Shown: positions 7,764-10,902 of the stretch, one piece after another
Layout of the letters: the number at the start of each line of letters is the position of its first letter
Position numbering within the stretch: position 1 is the stretch's first letter
Origin: Aureobasidium sp. EXF-3400
Lineage: Eukaryota > Ascomycota > Dothideomycetes > Dothideales > Saccotheciaceae
Length of the DNA stretch: 10,902 nt
Assembly (NCBI GenBank): GCA_024195585.1
Contig: SWBL01000698.1
Location: forward strand, 1-10,902
Direction of reading: 5' to 3'
The notes under the pieces: generated by a model
Seen by the model: only the letters and a program-made list of their open reading frames with translations
The model's database searches: none
Told to the model about the DNA's origin: nothing
Position numbers and translations under genes: made by a program

Positions 7764-7928
7764 CTTCTCTCCAAGCCCTGCGACCATATCGATAATCATC
7801 GCCTACTGTATCTCGCGATAAAGGAACGCTGTATACTGTTGCATTTGTCCCACCCCGCGTTTGATGCCTGACCGCGTTTTGCGGGATAACCAGCATTCGA
7901 TCGGCCCACCGCCTCTCTTGCCGAGTAC

Positions 7929-7940
7929 TGACGTGAGTCA
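7929..7940 (+). promoter_or_regulatory. Composite TGACGT / TGAGTCA site
   Basis: TGACGTGAGTCA combines a CRE-type TGACGT (7929-7934) with an exact AP-1/Gcn4-type TGAGTCA (7934-7940), sharing one T. In fungi these are sites for bZIP factors such as CpcA/Gcn4 and AP-1-like proteins. It ends 31 bp before ATG 7972, so it lies in the core promoter or the 5' UTR. The function is inferred. Confidence 0.35.
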
Positions 7941-7971
7941 TTAAGTGAATCTATTCAGACTACACCGCACC

Positions 7972-9843
7972 ATGGCGGATACAAAACCTGCTGGCAAGCA
8001 TCCACAAGCGGCCACCGTCGAGGATTGCGCAGATTCAGATGATGAGAAAGGTGACTCCAGCGCATCCAAGCCGGCTTCCAACTCCGCGTCCAAGAGGATT
8101 CGCAAGACCTCGAATACCAGACGGAGTTCTCCAAGCAAAGCAAGGCCAGCTAGTGATGTTGGACGACCGGAAGCTCCTTCACCCCCTGAAGATACGGATG
8201 CCCCTTCGCGACAGCCCGAAGAATCTGCATCTCAAGCAGGAGCAAAGGAAGAGGTAAGCTCCGAACCAGGGGCCAGAAAGCCGCATAGATCAAGACGACC
8301 TAGTCAAGCTCCTGCTCCATCCAGCCCTGGTAAGGTTCCAAAGGAAATAAGACAGGATCCGGAAAGACATCGCCGTGAAAAACGTCTTCCTAATGGGCCT
8401 CCTTGCCCTTGCAGTCACTGTATGAACGCACCTCAGCATGGTTCAAGACCAGGACCCAACCCTCTCCAGCAGGATCACCGTGCCCACACGTTCCCTGCGA
8501 GGCCTCCTCATGGTCTACCTCCGATCATTCGTCATGGTCCACCACCTGGTGTCATGCCCCCAGGACACTTGCCACCACCTGGAGCGAGGATAATGTATCC
8601 ACCTGGTACTAGTTTTCCAGGAAGCCATCCTCCACCTCCACAGATGATACCTGAGTTCGACCCTAGGTCACAGCCAATGCGTTCTGGCATGCCGCCTCCT
8701 CCTCATCCCAGCATGTATGCTCCTTCTGGTGTTTCCATGCCACCATCCTTGCCTGGCGTAGGAGGACCGCCACAACCCATGAAGTTACCGACCAGGCCTG
8801 CGATCCATCATCCCGAAAGAACAAAGACTTCGACCTCATTGCCTAAGTTTTCGTCCAAGATCTCGACATACGACACTACCTCTGCTCCTTTCTCTCCTGA
8901 TGACGATGAGCACTTCTCGGCTCGGAACTTGCCTGCAAAACCGCAGCACGTGCCAGGAGGTTTTGAATCAGACTCCTACTCTTCCGAGTCGCCACCGGAT
9001 AGTCCTGAATACTTTGAACAGCCAAGGCGGCCTGCCCCCTTCCAGCGTGCCACGACATCAGCGGTTCAGCAAATCCACCGGAGCGGCCATTCGAGGTCGA
9101 GATCGGATTATCCGGCAGATTCAGCATATGGTTACCACCGCACATACCTCTCTGAGCCTGCTTGGGATCACAATGTACATGCCGGGTACTCAGACTATGG
9201 AGACCACCGATCCTATCCAGGGGGTAGACGAGGCTCCAATGCAACTACCTGGACACAGCATACCTCAGCCTCAGACCCTCAACACCCAAGCTATGCCCAC
9301 TACAACCAACACAACTCCCACGATGGCCATCCGAACTATGAACACGCTGCCATCGACTACATGAATCAAGCTCGCGGCCACCCCGAAGAAAGAATCACAG
9401 CAGAAACACTACGTCAACTCCCTGGCGGACCCCACAGCACGCGAAGCAACCATAGTCACCACCGCAGCCAACGCAGCATGAGTGAGACCTCCTCACGACA
9501 CCGCGGTGCAGAAGGAAGTGTGAAACTCATCATGTCCATCGCCGCGGCAGAGGACACCAGAATCCAATTGAGCGGCGACATGGGCGATCGTGAGGTGTCT
9601 TTTCGCTCGATCAATGATCCTGGAATGGTGGAGGTTACAATTGGGACGGTTGCTGGTGGCGAGTCTAGGTATTTGAAGAGTGCAAGCCAGACGTCTCGTG
9701 CGCCTACGAGGTCTTCGGGTAGCACAAGACATGCTACTCGTGGTGGAGCTGAGGGACAAGAACAAGGTCGCGAGTATCGAGAGCATCGAGACCGCCGAGA
9801 GAATAGGCATAGCAGTCGTGCGCCATCGTCCAGAAGATCGTGA
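7972..9843 (+). CDS. Uncharacterised Pro/His/Ser/Arg-rich protein, 623 residues, with CPCSHC motif
   Basis: One unbroken frame runs from ATG 7972 (ideal context GCACC-ATG-GCG) to TGA 9841-9843; the same frame is open further upstream without an ATG, so the start is well supported. I do not recognise the family. The order of regions is: acidic/basic Ser-rich start (1-130) with RIRKTSNTRRSSPSK (42-56) and RKPHRSRRPS (102-111), which look like nuclear-localisation or phosphorylation sites; basic helix-like EIRQDPERHRREKRLP (125-140); CPCSHC at 145-150, a possible metal-binding knuckle; a Pro-rich part (175-275) with runs such as HGPPPGVMPPGHLPPPG; an acidic Ser/Pro stretch (308-345); a His/Tyr/Asn-rich part (385-465); then a segment that could fold as beta strands (515-558: SVKLIMSIAAAEDTRIQL, then DREVSFRSIN and MVEVTIGTV); and an RS/RE-rich tail (565-623). 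There is no signal peptide or membrane segment. It is probably a largely disordered nuclear or RNA-related scaffold, by composition only. Confidence 0.88.
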   Translation: MADTKPAGKHPQAATVEDCADSDDEKGDSSASKPASNSASKRIRKTSNTRRSSPSKARPASDVGRPEAPSPPEDTDAPSRQPEESASQAGAKEEVSSEPGARKPHRSRRPSQAPAPSSPGKVPKEIRQDPERHRREKRLPNGPPCPCSHCMNAPQHGSRPGPNPLQQDHRAHTFPARPPHGLPPIIRHGPPPGVMPPGHLPPPGARIMYPPGTSFPGSHPPPPQMIPEFDPRSQPMRSGMPPPPHPSMYAPSGVSMPPSLPGVGGPPQPMKLPTRPAIHHPERTKTSTSLPKFSSKISTYDTTSAPFSPDDDEHFSARNLPAKPQHVPGGFESDSYSSESPPDSPEYFEQPRRPAPFQRATTSAVQQIHRSGHSRSRSDYPADSAYGYHRTYLSEPAWDHNVHAGYSDYGDHRSYPGGRRGSNATTWTQHTSASDPQHPSYAHYNQHNSHDGHPNYEHAAIDYMNQARGHPEERITAETLRQLPGGPHSTRSNHSHHRSQRSMSETSSRHRGAEGSVKLIMSIAAAEDTRIQLSGDMGDREVSFRSINDPGMVEVTIGTVAGGESRYLKSASQTSRAPTRSSGSTRHATRGGAEGQEQGREYREHRDRRENRHSSRAPSSRRS

Positions 9844-10036
9844 TTGGGCATGTCGTTGGGTTGTTCGATTGGAAAGCATTGTGGCAAGGACTGGACAACA
9901 CGAAAGATATGATTGATGATTTTACGAACGTGATGGGGTGTTTCTTTGGTCTTGACGAAATGGTTGGCATTTGGATTCTGTTTCTTCACCGCAGCGTAGC
10001 GCCTCTGGTTTCATTCTGCTTTTGCTGTTTGTTTAG

Positions 10037-10267
10037 CATTGCATTCTGGATATTCTCGGCCTCACGGCGGCAAGCAGTGAAGAATTCTCAGATCGTAGTG
10101 TAAAGTTCTTCGAATTAGAAAGGCTTGGTAAGGGTCCCACTCCAGATTGTAGTGATGAACTAACAAGATGCACAACAATAGTTGGCGAAATTGAATGTCG
10201 TGCTGTGAACATACTTGGTCGAGAAACGGACTCGAGCACCGCACGTGATATGGAATTCAACGTGTAA
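10037..10267 (+). CDS. Possible terminal exons of an unannotated plus-strand gene
   Basis: The acceptor-like TGCTGTTTGTTTAG ends at 10036. Exon 10037-10127 reads HCILDILGLTAASSEEFSDR and continues to FFELERL; a 54-nt intron-like element (10128-10181) follows; exon 10182-10267 continues in frame as GEIECRAVNILGRETDSST and ends FNV at TAA 10265-10267. The joined 58-residue frame has a balanced, protein-like composition, unlike other intergenic frames here. The upstream exon and start codon are not found; a phase-compatible link to the open frame ending near 9996 exists (GTAGCG donor) but is weak. The family is not recognised. Confidence 0.25.
   Translation, partial: HCILDILGLTAASSEEFSDRSVKFFELERLGKGPTPDCSDELTRCTTIVGEIECRAVNILGRETDSSTARDMEFNV
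10128..10181 (+). other. Candidate 54-nt intron, plus strand
   Basis: The donor GTAAGG, a perfect branch-like CTAAC within GAACTAACA about 20 nt before the end, and the acceptor AATAG occur with normal fungal spacing, and both flanks are open in one frame. Such combinations also arise by chance a few times in 10 kb of two strands, so this needs transcript support. Confidence 0.35.
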
Positions 10268-10290
10268 ATCACAACAAACATCATCACTTC

Positions 10291-10431
10291 CTACAACTCC
10301 CACAGACAAGAAAAGCAACTCTTCTTCAATCCCCAGCTTGCAAAAAGCAGCCAGAAAGACCAATGAAAAGAAGTGAAATTCGCGTCAGCTCGAAGTAGTG
10401 CAATACGAGCGACACTGTGCCGAAAAGACAT
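10291..10431 (-). CDS. Doubtful small minus-strand ORF, 46 residues
   Basis: If the minus-strand transcript suggested by the TATA box and intron at 10546-10593 is real, this is a short ATG frame in its second exon: ATG 10431 to TAG 10293-10291, beginning MSFRHSVARIALLRADANF. A 9-residue ORF (10481-10452) precedes it. The same frame reopens after the stop as MMFVVIYTLNSISRAVL, so an unseen intron could join the parts. The start context is weak. It could equally be a non-coding RNA. Confidence 0.12.
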   Translation of the reverse strand: MSFRHSVARIALLRADANFTSFHWSFWLLFASWGLKKSCFSCLWEL

Positions 10432-10545
10432 GAGCAAGCCCAGAGGTCTTTCTAGCCAGTTCCAAAAAGTAGAATAATCATTGAAGAGACGGTCCGTAGA
10501 CCGGTCACAGCGATTAAACTATGAAGAACAGATACTACACTTGAT

Positions 10546-10593
10546 CTGTGGGAATGTGTTAGTGCTGAAACGATGTGGAAGAGAATATCTCAC
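10546..10593 (-). other. Candidate 48-nt intron, minus strand (probably in a 5' UTR)
   Basis: Read on the minus strand: TTAG, then the donor GTGAGA, the branch-like CACTAAC, and the acceptor CCCACAG at 10546. Length and spacing are typical of fungal introns. Its upstream exon is CT-rich and follows a TATA box. The short ATG frame entering it (ATG 10669) meets a stop soon after splicing, so a leader intron is more likely than a coding one. Confidence 0.45.
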
Positions 10594-10645
10594 CTAAGCC
10601 GAAGGGCAAGAGACTTGGGAGAGTAAGAGGAGGGTGAGGAGGTGG

Positions 10646-10653
10646 TTTATATA
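10646..10653 (-). promoter_or_regulatory. TATA box on the minus strand
   Basis: TATATAAA on the minus strand is followed by a strongly CT-rich stretch (10595-10640; for example CCACCTCCTCACCCTCCTCT) as in a fungal transcription start region. It points toward the candidate intron 52 nt away, which would leave a very short first exon. Confidence 0.4.
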
Positions 10654-10902
10654 GTAGTGCCTGAGGCATCTGGATTATGTAAGCACGTTTGTGCTGTTTG
10701 ACTGGTGGAATAGCCCGCGATCTTCCAGAGCTTTCCAAGGATCCTGAGATTCACTCGTGTGGTCGTGAAACTGTGTCGTGTTTCTTTGGTGGCACAGCAG
10801 ACGGTGTTATTGCGATGCCGGAGCCAAGGCTCTTCTTGGCGGATTGTGTATATAACCATGCCGTGCGCCAGTAGTCTAAAAAATCAAGTTCCTTTGGCAA
10901 TC

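Larger units (their letters stand above)
6706..7971. promoter_or_regulatory. Shared upstream region between divergent genes
   Basis: This 1.27 kb separates the starts of the minus-strand monooxygenase and the plus-strand 623-residue gene, so it should hold both promoters. A TATA-like ATATAC (minus strand, 6775-6780) lies about 70 nt before the monooxygenase ATG. The specific sites listed separately are 6829-6840, 7202-7224, 7383-7390 and 7929-7940. A 107-codon plus ORF at 7440-7763 is described separately; no other gene is supported. Confidence 0.6.
9844..10902. other. 3' flank with candidate spliced transcripts on both strands
   Basis: No complete gene is supported in this 1.06 kb. The frame one base back from the end of the 7972 gene is open from 9813 to 10103 and includes a hydrophobic stretch, but has no ATG before 9909. 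From 10037 a plus-strand frame can be read across a good intron-like element to 10267. On the minus strand a TATA box, a CT-rich leader and another good intron-like element lie at 10546-10653. These two readings overlap and cannot both be main coding transcripts of the same stretch. Confidence 0.5.

Noticed and set aside
8254..8324. Possible 71-nt intron with strong donor GTAAGC and acceptor CATCCAG inside the 7972 gene
   Set aside because: The main frame is open straight through, and removing 71 nt would shift the frame; most likely coding sequence that happens to resemble splice sites.
8440..8450. GGTTCAAGACC, a match to the tRNA internal B box
   Set aside because: No A box, acceptor stem or cloverleaf can be formed around it, and it lies in the coding frame of the 7972 gene.
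8900..9364. 154-codon alternative-frame ORF within the 7972 gene
   Set aside because: It is a +1-type shadow of a long low-complexity coding frame; the Thr/Met/Ser-rich sequence is a by-product of the main frame's codons.

Overview
The window looks like nuclear DNA of a filamentous ascomycete fungus (Pezizomycotina; Dothideomycetes is a guess). The reasons are short introns of about 50-60 nt with fungal branch points (GCTAAT, TACTGAC), widely spaced single-direction genes with CT-rich leaders, ATG contexts of the CAAC-ATG and CACC-ATG type, and a class A flavin monooxygenase of fungal type. There is no operon, CRISPR array, mobile element, rRNA or tRNA, and no sign of RIP-like AT decay. Four protein genes can be supported and several weaker transcripts are possible.

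Layout. (1) 1-353, plus strand: the last exon of a glutathione S-transferase-like protein, preceded by the end of an intron. (2) 354-2475: intergenic, with the upstream region and CT-rich leader of the next gene. (3) 2476-3228, plus strand: a disordered, acidic-then-basic protein of 250 residues that I do not recognise, with an overlapping out-of-frame upstream ORF at its 5' end. (4) 3229-5391: a long gap (2.16 kb) between converging genes, with one promoter-like patch near 3838-3921 and no convincing gene. (5) 5392-6705, minus strand: a complete two-exon FAD-dependent monooxygenase of the salicylate hydroxylase type (417 residues), whose single intron is best read as a GC-AG intron. (6) 6706-7971: the shared upstream region of the divergent monooxygenase and the next gene, holding three clear palindromic or composite transcription-factor-like sites. 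(7) 7972-9843, plus strand: a 623-residue Pro/His/Ser/Arg-rich protein with a CPCSHC motif and a short beta-like segment near the C-terminus; not recognised. (8) 9844-10902: 3' flank with two candidate spliced transcripts on opposite strands, neither proven.

The genes do not form an obvious pathway. The GST fragment and the monooxygenase both belong to families often used in detoxification or secondary metabolism, but they lie about 5 kb apart on opposite strands with an unrelated gene between them, so a joint role is only a possibility. I did not find a clear new biological system. The most useful leads are the two unrecognised conserved-looking proteins, the GC-AG intron, the stacked palindromes upstream of the monooxygenase, and the unexplained splice-like signals after 10036.
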